Source: DATADF01 sp046263155 (GTDB taxonomy: Bacteria > Actinomycetota > CADDZG01 > WHSQ01). From it: a stretch of DNA of 5,340 bases. Positions 1 to 5,109 of this stretch are shown piece by piece. The stretch is from contig JBHELF010000022.1 in NCBI GenBank assembly GCA_046263155.1, positions 1 through 5,340 of the forward strand. The letters run 5' to 3'. Position 1 is the first letter of the stretch, and each line of letters starts with the position of its first letter. The notes beneath the pieces are model-generated. The model searched no databases. It saw only the letters and a list, made by a program, of their open reading frames with translations, and had not been told where the DNA came from. The position numbers and the translations under genes are program-made.

Positions 1-444
1 ATGGAGCTCAATGTCAAGCAGATGCTGGCCTCGATGATCGAGACCACCGCGGATCCACAGATCAAAGAGCAGCTCGAACGCCACCGGCGGGAAACCGACC
101 AGCAGATCGAGAGGCTCGCTGGCCGGCTCGAGGCCCGCGGCCAAGACACGTCTGCGGTCAAAGACATGGGGGCCGTCATGGGGGCCTTCTTCAAGGGCAT
201 GGCCGACCTCGCCCGCTCCGACAAGGCAGGCAAGAACGCGCGGGACGGTTACGTCACTGAGGCGCTCGAGATCGCGTCGTACGAGCTTCTCGAGAGACTG
301 GCGCAACAAGCCGGCGATGAGGAGACAGCGCAGGTGGCACGCACAAACAGGGGTGAGGAAGAGGCGATGCGCTCCGGGATCGAGTCCAACTGGGACAAGG
401 TCATCGAACTGACTCTCGAAGAGGAGGATGTCGCAGCCGGTTAA
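1..444 (+). CDS. YciF/DUF892-type ferritin-like protein, 5' end missing
   Basis: This is a ferritin-like four-helix-bundle protein of the YciE/YciF (DUF892) type, a family linked to stress responses in bacteria and expected to be cytoplasmic. The visible 147 residues are almost entirely helical and rich in Glu, Gln, Arg and Lys. Recognisable stretches are the ERHRRETDQQIERL helix (about 26-39), KAGKNARDGYVTEALEIASY (about 75-94) and the C-terminal SNWDKVIELTLEEE (about 129-142). Candidate metal ligands are E2, H28, E31, E90 and E119-E121. The ATG at base 1 is probably not the true start. Relatives usually run about 160-170 residues, and the first residues here match the interior of helix 1 (the family's 'DAHAME' region), so the gene very likely begins upstream of the window. 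The TAA stop is at 442-444. No partner gene is visible on the left. The family call is from recalled motif patterns; enzymatic activity is not established. Confidence 0.85.
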   Translation: MELNVKQMLASMIETTADPQIKEQLERHRRETDQQIERLAGRLEARGQDTSAVKDMGAVMGAFFKGMADLARSDKAGKNARDGYVTEALEIASYELLERLAQQAGDEETAQVARTNRGEEEAMRSGIESNWDKVIELTLEEEDVAAG

Positions 445-550
445 CCGTGCCTGGGTCGAGCTGAGGTCGCGACGCGCCGGGCCGCTCAATCACCTACCCC
501 GTGACAGCTACATGGCCAGCCAGGCGGGTCGACCGGACGGGTAGACGACC
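445..550. other. Short intergenic gap
   Basis: These 106 bases separate the ferritin-like gene from the next membrane-protein gene on the same strand. I see no hairpin followed by a T run and no convincing promoter. An 8-bp palindrome GTCGCGAC lies at 466-473, but it has no obvious partner site. An in-frame TAG at 542-544 limits how far upstream the next gene can start. Confidence 0.5.
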
Positions 551-897
551 ATGAACCACGCACGATCGGTCGCTCGAGCCCAAGGAATCTTTAACGTGCT
601 GGGCGGTCTCTGGCCTCTTGTGAGCCTCCGGAGCTTCGAGTGGGTGTACGGCAGCAAGCGGGACATATTTCTGCAGAAGACGGTTGGTGGGCTTCTGTTC
701 TCCATCGGCTTCGTCCAGCTTGCTGCCGACTCACCTGAAGAACTGCGATCCGCGCGTCGCATCGGAATCGGCACGGCGTGCACGCTGCTGGCAATCGACC
801 TCCTCTACATCCCGCGGGGCCAGATGCGCTGGCCTACTGGCAGGACGCGCTGTGCGAGCTCGGATGGATCGCCGCGTGGATGCGCACGGACAGCTGA
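551..897 (+). pseudogene. Small four-helix membrane protein, frameshifted (possible sequencing error)
   Basis: This encodes a small integral membrane protein of unknown function, about 115 residues once repaired. The first 94 codons read to RGQMRW (ending at 832). The family-like ending YWQDALCELGWIAAWM then continues in another frame from 835 to a TGA at 895-897. Adding one G after the TGG at 830-832 (GG to GGG) restores a single reading frame, RGQMRW-A-YWQ. Hydrophobic segments lie at about residues 12-26, 44-58, 71-87 and 99-110, with a charged loop (DSPEELRSARR) between the second and third. The start is the ATG at 551 because an in-frame TAG lies at 542-544; no strong Shine-Dalgarno is seen. 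Unrepaired, the frame would run into a meaningless Ser/Cys/Arg-rich tail to 1057. The repaired end overlaps the next gene by 34 bp. I recognise the style from short actinobacterial membrane proteins but no named function. Confidence 0.7.
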
Positions 898-1493
898 CCC
901 CCAGTCTCGATTCGCTCGCCTTCACGGACTCGGTGACTGTGTGCCGAGAGTCACTCAGGCGGGCGGTTGGAGTTTCGGGGGGTCCCATCGAGCGTCACAG
1001 CGCCCGTGTCTTTTTCATCATGCAGCAGCTTGCTCAGGAGGCAGCTGCTCCACTTGACCGCGAGGTGGCGGCCTGTGCAGCGGTACTGCACGACATCGGA
1101 CTTTACGACCCGGTAGCAAAGCCGCGTCTCTACCTGCACCATGGACGAGTTGCCGCGGAGCGTGTGATCGGGTCATTCTCTTGGACCGCCCAGCGCAGAC
1201 GGCTGTGCCTTGATGCCATCGAACTTCATCACCGACTCACACCGCAGTGGAAGAAAGGGATTGAAGTCGAGCTTCTTCGCTTGGCAGATCTCGTCGACGC
1301 CAGCCGTGGGCTAGTCAGCCTCGGGCTTGACCAAGGCTGGCTGCGCCAGTTGTTTCAGGCGATAGAACGGCGGGGTCTCCAGCGTGAGTTACTTCGGCAC
1401 AGCATCCGGGGTGCACCCTGCATGACGCGAGGCCTACTGGCGACCGTCATTAACACGCCTCGACGGACGGTTCGAGTAGACCAAGGCGCCTAG
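864..1493 (+). CDS. HD-domain protein (putative metal-dependent phosphohydrolase)
   Basis: This is a 209-residue HD-domain protein. The HD superfamily comprises metal-dependent phosphohydrolases that act on nucleotides or other phosphate esters. The expected ligand pattern is visible: H45 (ERHS), the HD pair H76-D77 in AAVLHDIGLYDP, H92/H93 in LYLHHGR, H122/H123 in IELHHRL, and D142/D145 in RLADLVDAS. The ATG at 864 is chosen because the N-terminal stretch through LDSLAFTD resembles the usual lead into the first HD helix. The frame is open back to an ATG at 684, but that would overlap most of the preceding membrane-protein gene. No good ribosome binding site precedes 864, so a GTG at 933 remains possible. 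It overlaps the repaired upstream gene by 34 bp, which suggests cotranscription. The TAG stop is at 1491-1493. The substrate cannot be told from sequence. Confidence 0.8.
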   Translation: MDRRVDAHGQLTPSLDSLAFTDSVTVCRESLRRAVGVSGGPIERHSARVFFIMQQLAQEAAAPLDREVAACAAVLHDIGLYDPVAKPRLYLHHGRVAAERVIGSFSWTAQRRRLCLDAIELHHRLTPQWKKGIEVELLRLADLVDASRGLVSLGLDQGWLRQLFQAIERRGLQRELLRHSIRGAPCMTRGLLATVINTPRRTVRVDQGA

Positions 1494-1552
1494 CGGAGCC
1501 AATGGGAAAGGTCCCGAATCACCAGGCCTGGCACGACTGAGCGCACCGTCCG

Positions 1553-1576
1553 GACCGAATTCGCAATGCGAAGGTC
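1553..1576. terminator. Imperfect hairpin between convergent genes
   Basis: An inverted repeat lies in the 165-bp gap between the HD gene (+) and the Asp-box gene (-), which converge here. TTCGC (1560-1564) pairs with GCGAA (1568-1572) around a three-base loop. Outer GACC (1553-1556) pairs with GGTC (1573-1576) across a three-base bulge. No T run follows on either strand, so it is not a canonical intrinsic terminator. A role in ending convergent transcription is only inferred. Confidence 0.25.
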
Positions 1577-1658
1577 GCTCGAAACCCTCGTGCGGCAGCA
1601 CGCTTGCTAAGCCCCACCCCGCGCGGCGGACGAACCTCGTAGCGCAACTCCTACCTCC

Positions 1659-2615
1659 CTACGGACGTATCCAGGTCTTGCCGCCGTCGCGGCTCACATA
1701 TACCGAGGCTTCAGGTGCCTCCAGGACTGCGGCGAACAGAACCTTGGAGTCGTGTGGGCTGAACTCGACGATCGATGCCCCCGTCGGAATCTCGAGCGGA
1801 TCCCATGAGTGGCCGCCATCGGTGGTTACTGCGGCGGATCCCTCTCCCGTAGCGACGATGTGGTCGGTATCGCCTTGATCCCAGCTCACCCACATGGCTC
1901 CGGGGATACCGCCGAGCACCTTCCATGTCCGGCCCCCGTCGGTGCTTTCCATCGCTCCGCCGCCCATGTCGGGGGCGAGAATGTGCTCGTCGTCTTTGGG
2001 GTCGACGTGGATATGGCCCATGAAGGCTCCGCCCACCTCTTGGCTGCGCATCTCCCACGTCTGCCCGCCGTCCGTAGAGGCGAAGGTTCCGGCTCCCGCC
2101 AACCCGGCATAGATGACGTTGCTTCCGGCGCCGAGCGCGTGCACATCGGTCGACGGCAGACCTTCGTTCCGAGCTTCGAAGGTCGCGCCGCCATCGGTGG
2201 AGAGGCTCAGGCCCGGGTGTCCGCCGACCAGGATCAAATCGTCGGTGAAGGCCCACCCCATCGCGTCGGCGCCGTTCAACTCCTCGACGACCTCCCAGGT
2301 TCGACCGCCATCGATGGAGACGGACACGCCTTGATGGCTGCCGATGTAAAGCGTGTCGGGATCACTCGGGTCGACGACCAGAGAATGGAGATCCCCACCG
2401 ACCACCGGGTTGGAGACCGCTACGCCGGGAGCAGGCGCATCGCTTCCGCCGGAGCTGAGCGCGATCATCACGACCGCGACCGCGGCGATCCCAGCCACCC
2501 ACGGTAGCCACGAGGACCTGCGGTACCACGGCGGAGGCGGCTGTCTACGAAAGGGTCGTCGTTTTCCCTTTGCCTGAGTCTTACGTGGTCGCGGGCCTGT
2601 CTGGGTCTTAGCCAT
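1659..2615 (-). CDS. Membrane-anchored six-Asp-box (BNR/sortilin-like propeller) protein
   Basis: This 318-residue protein is predicted to be tethered to the membrane and to expose a beta-propeller-like domain outside the cell. The N-terminus is basic and Pro-rich (1-35, including RRQPPPPWYRR), followed by one hydrophobic segment at about 36-54 (WLPWVAGIAAVAVVMIAL). Six Asp-box motifs (S/T-x-D-G-G-x-T/S-W/F) follow at 100-107, 139-146, 180-187, 224-231, 264-271 and 308-315, spaced about 39-44 residues apart, and the protein ends three residues after the last. The phrase VDPSDPDTLYIGS is typical of exo-alpha-sialidase/F510_1955-type propeller proteins, but no sialidase catalytic Arg triad is evident, so a hydrolase label would be unsafe. 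The start ATG at 2613-2615 has GAGG six bases upstream and overlaps the stop of the upstream 69-aa gene by 8 bp, implying translational coupling. The stop is TAG. Confidence 0.85.
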   Translation of the reverse strand: MAKTQTGPRPRKTQAKGKRRPFRRQPPPPWYRRSSWLPWVAGIAAVAVVMIALSSGGSDAPAPGVAVSNPVVGGDLHSLVVDPSDPDTLYIGSHQGVSVSIDGGRTWEVVEELNGADAMGWAFTDDLILVGGHPGLSLSTDGGATFEARNEGLPSTDVHALGAGSNVIYAGLAGAGTFASTDGGQTWEMRSQEVGGAFMGHIHVDPKDDEHILAPDMGGGAMESTDGGRTWKVLGGIPGAMWVSWDQGDTDHIVATGEGSAAVTTDGGHSWDPLEIPTGASIVEFSPHDSKVLFAAVLEAPEASVYVSRDGGKTWIRP

Positions 2616-2817
2616 CGTGCGCCTCGATCTTGTCTTCCAGCGCGCGCTCCGCTTTGAGCCGCGCTATCTCCTCACGAAGCTCCGCCACCTCGTGACGCTT
2701 GTCGGTGTCGGCGGAATTGTCATGTCCTTTGTGCATGTTTCTCATCATCGGGATGCATATGAGCATCATCATGGCGCCGCATGCCAGCGCCGGCAGAAAG
2801 GCAATGAGTGTTTCCAT
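2608..2817 (-). CDS. Met-rich small membrane protein with coiled-coil tail (69 aa)
   Basis: This small protein of unknown function has one hydrophobic N-terminal segment (about residues 3-27) unusually rich in Met and Cys: M16-M18, M24, M25, C13 and C21. M28, H29 and H32 follow directly. Residues 40-66 form a charged heptad-like helix (VAELREEIARLKAERALEDK) that looks like a short cytoplasmic coiled coil. The start is the ATG at 2815-2817 because AAGGAGGT lies six bases upstream (complement of 2824-2831), a near-perfect Shine-Dalgarno. A longer in-frame extension to 3000 has no such support and overlaps the upstream gene. Its TAA stop overlaps the Asp-box gene by 8 bp, and it lies 53 bp downstream of the 86-aa gene, so the three probably form one transcript. 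Metal binding is an inference from composition only. Confidence 0.8.
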   Translation of the reverse strand: METLIAFLPALACGAMMMLICIPMMRNMHKGHDNSADTDKRHEVAELREEIARLKAERALEDKIEAHDG

Positions 2818-2823
2818 AGGGAT

Positions 2824-2831
2824 ACCTCCTT
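2824..2831 (-). promoter_or_regulatory. Strong Shine-Dalgarno for the 69-aa gene
   Basis: The minus strand reads AAGGAGGT six bases before the ATG at 2817. This near-perfect match to the 16S anti-Shine-Dalgarno decides the start of the 69-aa protein against a longer upstream in-frame reading. Confidence 0.8.
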
Positions 2832-2870
2832 GGTCGCTTGATAGCGCCCAGCGGGCGCGTGTCTCTCTAT

Positions 2871-3131
2871 CTAAGCGATCTGAGGCGGTCGTTCGGGAGG
2901 CTCGCGGCCAAGCAGGAGTGGTGGTATGTCGCGCCTGGTCGCAACGAGACTGGTCTGCGAGATCACCACGAGAACAAAGAGCGACATTATGGCAAGGCAC
3001 ATCGCCACCGCCATGGGCGCGTCGACGCCGGCGCAGCTCGGACAGGAGTCCATATCACTCATGCCCATCGCGAGGGGAAGGCCCAGTACAAACACAAGCA
3101 AGACGAGGGCAATCATTAAGGCCTTACTCAT
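2871..3131 (-). CDS. Met/Cys-rich two-helix membrane protein (86 aa)
   Basis: This is a small membrane protein of unknown function. Two hydrophobic segments (about 4-21 and 38-59) flank an extracytoplasmic-looking loop with M22, M24, M27, C30 and C33 in the pattern MGMSDMDSCPSC. More Met and Cys (M40, M44, C45, M49) lie at the start of helix 2. The C-terminal tail is Pro/Arg-rich (LLGREPPERPPQIA), a style I associate with small actinobacterial membrane proteins. The CxxC plus Met cluster suggests soft-metal (for example copper) binding, but that is inference. The start ATG is at 3129-3131, with only a weak GGATGG just upstream. The stop is TAG. It is the first gene of the minus-strand set, 53 bp ahead of the 69-aa gene, and diverges from the gene at 3203. 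Confidence 0.7.
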   Translation of the reverse strand: MSKALMIALVLLVFVLGLPLAMGMSDMDSCPSCAGVDAPMAVAMCLAIMSLFVLVVISQTSLVATRRDIPPLLLGREPPERPPQIA

Positions 3132-3202
3132 GACCCATCCACTGTAACCCGCGAACCTGATGCAGCATTGATCGCCACCGTTATCTGGTGAAGGAGGATG
3201 CT
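3132..3202. promoter_or_regulatory. Divergent intergenic region
   Basis: These 71 bases lie between two divergent gene sets and must hold their promoters or a shared control site. I could not identify a convincing -35/-10 pair on either strand, nor a clear palindromic operator. The only firm signal is the AAGGAGG ribosome binding site at 3191-3197 for the rightward gene. Confidence 0.4.
3191..3197 (+). promoter_or_regulatory. Strong Shine-Dalgarno for the four-helix membrane protein
   Basis: AAGGAGG sits five bases before the ATG at 3203. It decides that start over an in-frame GTG at 3188, which lies immediately before the site itself. Confidence 0.8.
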
Positions 3203-3640
3203 ATGGCCATTACCGACCAAGGTGCACCCAGCGCAACGATGTTCTGGGCTCTGGTGGTCGGCTTCGTGGGTCAGATCGGAGGACGCCTGGTCGATCTCCA
3301 GTGGCATCTCACCCATGAGGAGTTTGAGGGTGCGGCCGAGCAGCTCCAAGCCCACTGGCTCATCTGGCTGTCGACGGCGTTCGTGCTGGGGGTCGCTGCA
3401 CTGGCTCTGCGCCAGGACAGCCGGCCCGCGGAGCAGCGGGGTTATCTCCTCGTCCTGCTGGCCAATCTCGCGTACGCGATCGTCGCGGTCATCCACTTCC
3501 TGCAGCATCTCGATCATCGCGAGGTGGACTGGGCGCATCTACTACTTGCCCTAACCAGCATCGCGGCGGCCATCGGAGTCATCTGGGTTATAGCCAGGCG
3601 CTTCACGTCACGGCGCAACCAGCCCGAGGCTGTCGCGTGA
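3203..3640 (+). CDS. His-rich four-helix membrane protein (145 aa)
   Basis: This is an integral membrane protein of unknown function. Four hydrophobic segments are seen at about residues 12-30, 52-70, 81-99 and 112-131. The last is followed by a basic tail (ARRFTSRR), consistent with a cytoplasmic C-terminus. Histidines cluster at the helix ends: H35 and H38 in DLQWHLTHEE, H51 in LQAHW, H98, H102 and H105 in IHFLQHLDH, and H112. Such a pattern could bind a metal or haem, but no known family motif is recognised. The start ATG at 3203 has AAGGAGG five bases upstream. The TGA stop at 3638-3640 overlaps the GTG start of the methyltransferase by 4 bp (GTGA), so the two are translationally coupled. 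It diverges from the Met/Cys-rich membrane-protein set. Confidence 0.75.
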   Translation: MAITDQGAPSATMFWALVVGFVGQIGGRLVDLQWHLTHEEFEGAAEQLQAHWLIWLSTAFVLGVAALALRQDSRPAEQRGYLLVLLANLAYAIVAVIHFLQHLDHREVDWAHLLLALTSIAAAIGVIWVIARRFTSRRNQPEAVA

Positions 3641-4288
3641 AGACGCTTGATCCGAGAGAGTTAGAGCGTCAGACCGACAAGGTGCGGCGGTCGTGGGCCA
3701 AGCAAGCGCCGCGCTACGACAAGTCGATCGGATTCTTCGAGCGACGCGTGTTCGGTCGTAGCCACCGCGCGTGGGCCTGTTCGCGCGCATACGGCGACGT
3801 CCTCGAGGTCGCCATCGGAACGGCTCTCAATGTGCTCCACTACCCCGCGGAGGCGAACCTGACAGGCGTCGATCTGAGCCCTGAGATGCTCGACATCGCA
3901 CGCACACACTCGCGATCTAGGACGAGAGGTCGATCTGCGAGTAGGAGATGCACACGATCTTCCATTTTCGGAGAACTCATTCGACTCCGTCGTCTGTACC
4001 TACTCGCTCTGCAACATCCCAGATCCGGGCCGCGCTCTCGCCGAGATGAAGCGGGTCCTGCGACCAGGAGGCAAGCTCATCCTCGTCGATCACATTCGTA
4101 GCCATTCGAAGCCTCTGTTCCGGTTTCAGAGGTTCGTCGAATTCTTCGCCAAGAGGCTGGAAGGCGAAAACCTGACGCGCCGACCGGCTGACTACGTGGA
4201 GACTGACGGATGGGACATTGTCGAACGCGAGCGGCTCGGCCCAGGGGGAATTGTTGAGCGGGTCGTTGCGATCAAGCGTCGTCGGTAG
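3637..4288 (+). pseudogene. Class I SAM-dependent methyltransferase, frameshifted (possible sequencing error)
   Basis: This is a UbiE/phospholipid-methyltransferase-like class I methyltransferase, about 217 residues when repaired. The first frame gives SWAKQAPRYDKSIGFFERR, then the SAM-binding motif I VLEVAIGTALN (about 55-65) and the acidic-loop motif TGVDLSPEML (about 76-85). After about 3907-3914 the homologous sequence continues in the next frame: DLGREVDLRVGDAHDLPF, then SFDSVVCTYSLCNIPDP, then EMKRVLRPGGKLILVDHI, ending at TAG 4286-4288. Restoring one CG pair in the CGCG at 3911-3914 gives a smooth THSRDLGREV; removing one base nearby would also work. The GTG start overlaps the upstream stop as GTGA, with GAGG seven bases upstream. 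The substrate is unknown; a small molecule, quinone or lipid is possible. Both halves are well conserved, so the break is either recent or a read error. Confidence 0.8.
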
Positions 4289-4301
4289 GACGGTTTTTTT
4301 T
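4278..4301 (+). terminator. Putative intrinsic terminator after the methyltransferase
   Basis: CGTC (4280-4283) and GACG (4289-4292) can pair around a five-base loop, with two extra wobble pairs outside. The hairpin runs directly into eight T residues (4294-4301), and it overlaps the stop codon. The stem is short, so it is a weak terminator, but the T run is the longest in the window and lies exactly at the operon end. Confidence 0.4.
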
Positions 4302-4413
4302 CGATTTCGCCGCGCCCATGCGAGCAGTGACTGGTCGCAGAGCGGTCACGGACTCGATGCCGAAGTTGATCGAATCGCGGCGCAAAAGGGTCAGCTACCT
4401 GCAAGTTCGCAAG
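4302..4413. other. Gene-free spacer, inferred original flank of the tRNA-Val gene
   Basis: No gene is supported here; open frames on both strands are composition shadows. A 7-bp inverted repeat is present (CGCCGCG at 4308-4314, CGCGGCG at 4376-4382). A short direct repeat GCAAG-TTC-GCAAG (4401-4413) abuts the tRNA fragment. No CCA is encoded next to the discriminator base. If the tRNA fragment is a distal attachment site, this spacer is the DNA that originally lay downstream of the intact tRNA. Confidence 0.4.
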
Positions 4414-4459
4414 TGGGCGGTACTGGGATCGAACCAGTGACCTCTTCGGTGTGAACGAA
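4414..4459 (-). pseudogene. 3' half of tRNA-Val(CAC); likely distal attachment site of an integrative element
   Basis: Read on the minus strand, this matches tRNA positions 28-73 exactly in form. The 5' anticodon stem TTCG is followed by the loop TTCACAC (4449-4455; anticodon CAC, with T33 and A37). Then come CGAAG, variable loop AGGTC, T-stem ACTGG, T-loop TTCGATC, CCAGT, the acceptor strand ACCGCCC (4415-4421) and discriminator A (4414). Base 4460 already fails to pair with position 43. The expected D arm and 5' acceptor strand (GGGCGGT) are absent beyond it. The fragment is therefore not a working tRNA. An intact 3' half with a lost 5' half is the classic remnant left when an integrase uses the tRNA 3' end as attB. 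By that geometry the element lies at positions above 4459. Confidence 0.75.
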
Positions 4460-4770
4460 CGAGGGCCTGACTCATCGACCAGCACGAATAGATAAAACGG
4501 CAGGTCGCCGGGGCAGAAGTCCGTGTCCTGAGTGTTCTCCAGATTTCCTCAACGTGCAGCGGGAGTGGTCACGAAATGGTCACGGGTTGCAGGGATATTG
4601 GGTGCGCGATCCAGCACCCGCCGTCTCTCGAGCAGACAGCACCCCTAGTGAGAGCGAGTGGGCTCCTCGAGCATCCAACTGGCAATCGGGTGCGTAGCGA
4701 CGTCGACTGCCCACCCCACTGCCGTGGAGTTCATCGCATGGACATTTCTGGGCGGATGGCGCCACAGACC
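4460..4770. other. Gene-free att-proximal region
   Basis: I find no credible gene in these 311 bases. The frames present are Arg/Pro/Cys-rich and match nothing I recognise, including no integrase motifs. The stretch does contain a direct repeat at 4566-4584 and an inverted repeat GGGTGC (4600-4605)/GCACCC (4614-4619) with an eight-base loop. The latter lies downstream of the minus-strand lipoprotein gene but has no T run after it. Confidence 0.45.
4566..4584. repeat. Tandem direct repeat TGGTCACG, 11-bp period
   Basis: TGGTCACG occurs at 4566-4573 and again at 4577-4584, separated by AAA. The start-to-start distance of 11 bp is about one helical turn, so both copies face the same side of the DNA. 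It lies about 107 bp from the tRNA-derived att fragment. Integrase arm-type sites often look like this, but the link is inferred. Confidence 0.5.
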
Positions 4771-5109
4771 TCACGGGCACAACTCAGCCGGAATGACTAC
4801 CAGAATAGGATCTTCCCCCTTGTAGCTGACGTTAAAGTCCGCCGCCGGTCCCGTCTCGAATTCCGCGCGAATCGAATAGGGCCCATCCGTCAGCGTCCGA
4901 AAGGCACTGCCAACCTCTTTTCCCACAAGGGGTTCAAGCGAGACGGATAGGTCCCAATCTTCATCACGCGAAGGCGGTTGGCTTAGAGAGGACAGGCGTA
5001 CCGTCGCCCTCTCGTCACAGGGATTGACGACGAACGCGGTTCTACTGTTACCGCAAGCTGTCAAGAAGATTACGGTACAAACTACAAGACCCATCCGTTC
5101 TATTCGCAC
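4771..5109 (-). CDS. Small secreted lipoprotein (112 aa)
   Basis: This is a predicted lipoprotein of unknown function. The N-terminus has Arg at 2 and 5, a hydrophobic core (GLVVCTVIFL) and a lipobox LTAC with the lipidated Cys at 19, so it should be exported and anchored to the outer face of the membrane. The mature part is probably a small beta-rich domain, with strand-like stretches such as AFVVNPC, ATVRLSSL, YSIRAEF and PILVVIP. C31 and C111 could form a disulfide. The GTG start at 5109 is chosen because GGAGGG lies just upstream (complement of 5113-5118) and because it supplies the positive charges of the signal peptide. The in-frame ATG at 5094 would lack them. It overlaps the stop of the HExxH gene by 10 bp, so the two are one operon. 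The TGA stop is at 4771-4773. Confidence 0.7.
   Translation of the reverse strand: MRIERMGLVVCTVIFLTACGNSRTAFVVNPCDERATVRLSSLSQPPSRDEDWDLSVSLEPLVGKEVGSAFRTLTDGPYSIRAEFETGPAADFNVSYKGEDPILVVIPAELCP

Noticed and set aside
512..544. Ten-codon open frame just before the membrane-protein gene, considered as a leader peptide
   Set aside because: It has no ribosome binding site, no run of regulatory codons and no attenuator hairpin.
684..863. Upstream extension of the HD-domain gene to an ATG at 684
   Set aside because: It would overlap most of the membrane-protein gene, and the added residues are Ser/Arg/Cys-rich with no domain content.
1809..2507. Long + strand open frame of 232 codons
   Set aside because: It lies fully antisense to the six-Asp-box gene, whose motifs and start signals are clear. 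The regular GGC-rich repeats keep the opposite strand open by chance.
2818..3000. N-terminal extension of the 69-aa protein
   Set aside because: The internal ATG has a near-perfect Shine-Dalgarno, while the extension overlaps the 86-aa gene and lacks protein-like composition.
3128..3538. Minus-strand open frame of 136 codons
   Set aside because: It is antisense to the four-helix membrane protein, which has a strong ribosome binding site and proper membrane segments.
4218..4454. + strand frame ending in GGTGIEPVTSSV
   Set aside because: That ending is the well-known false translation of the antisense strand of a tRNA 3' end, here the tRNA-Val fragment.
4576..4950. + strand frame of 124 codons, considered as an integrase remnant
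   Set aside because: No integrase motifs are visible, its composition is shadow-like, and its 3' part is antisense to the lipoprotein gene.
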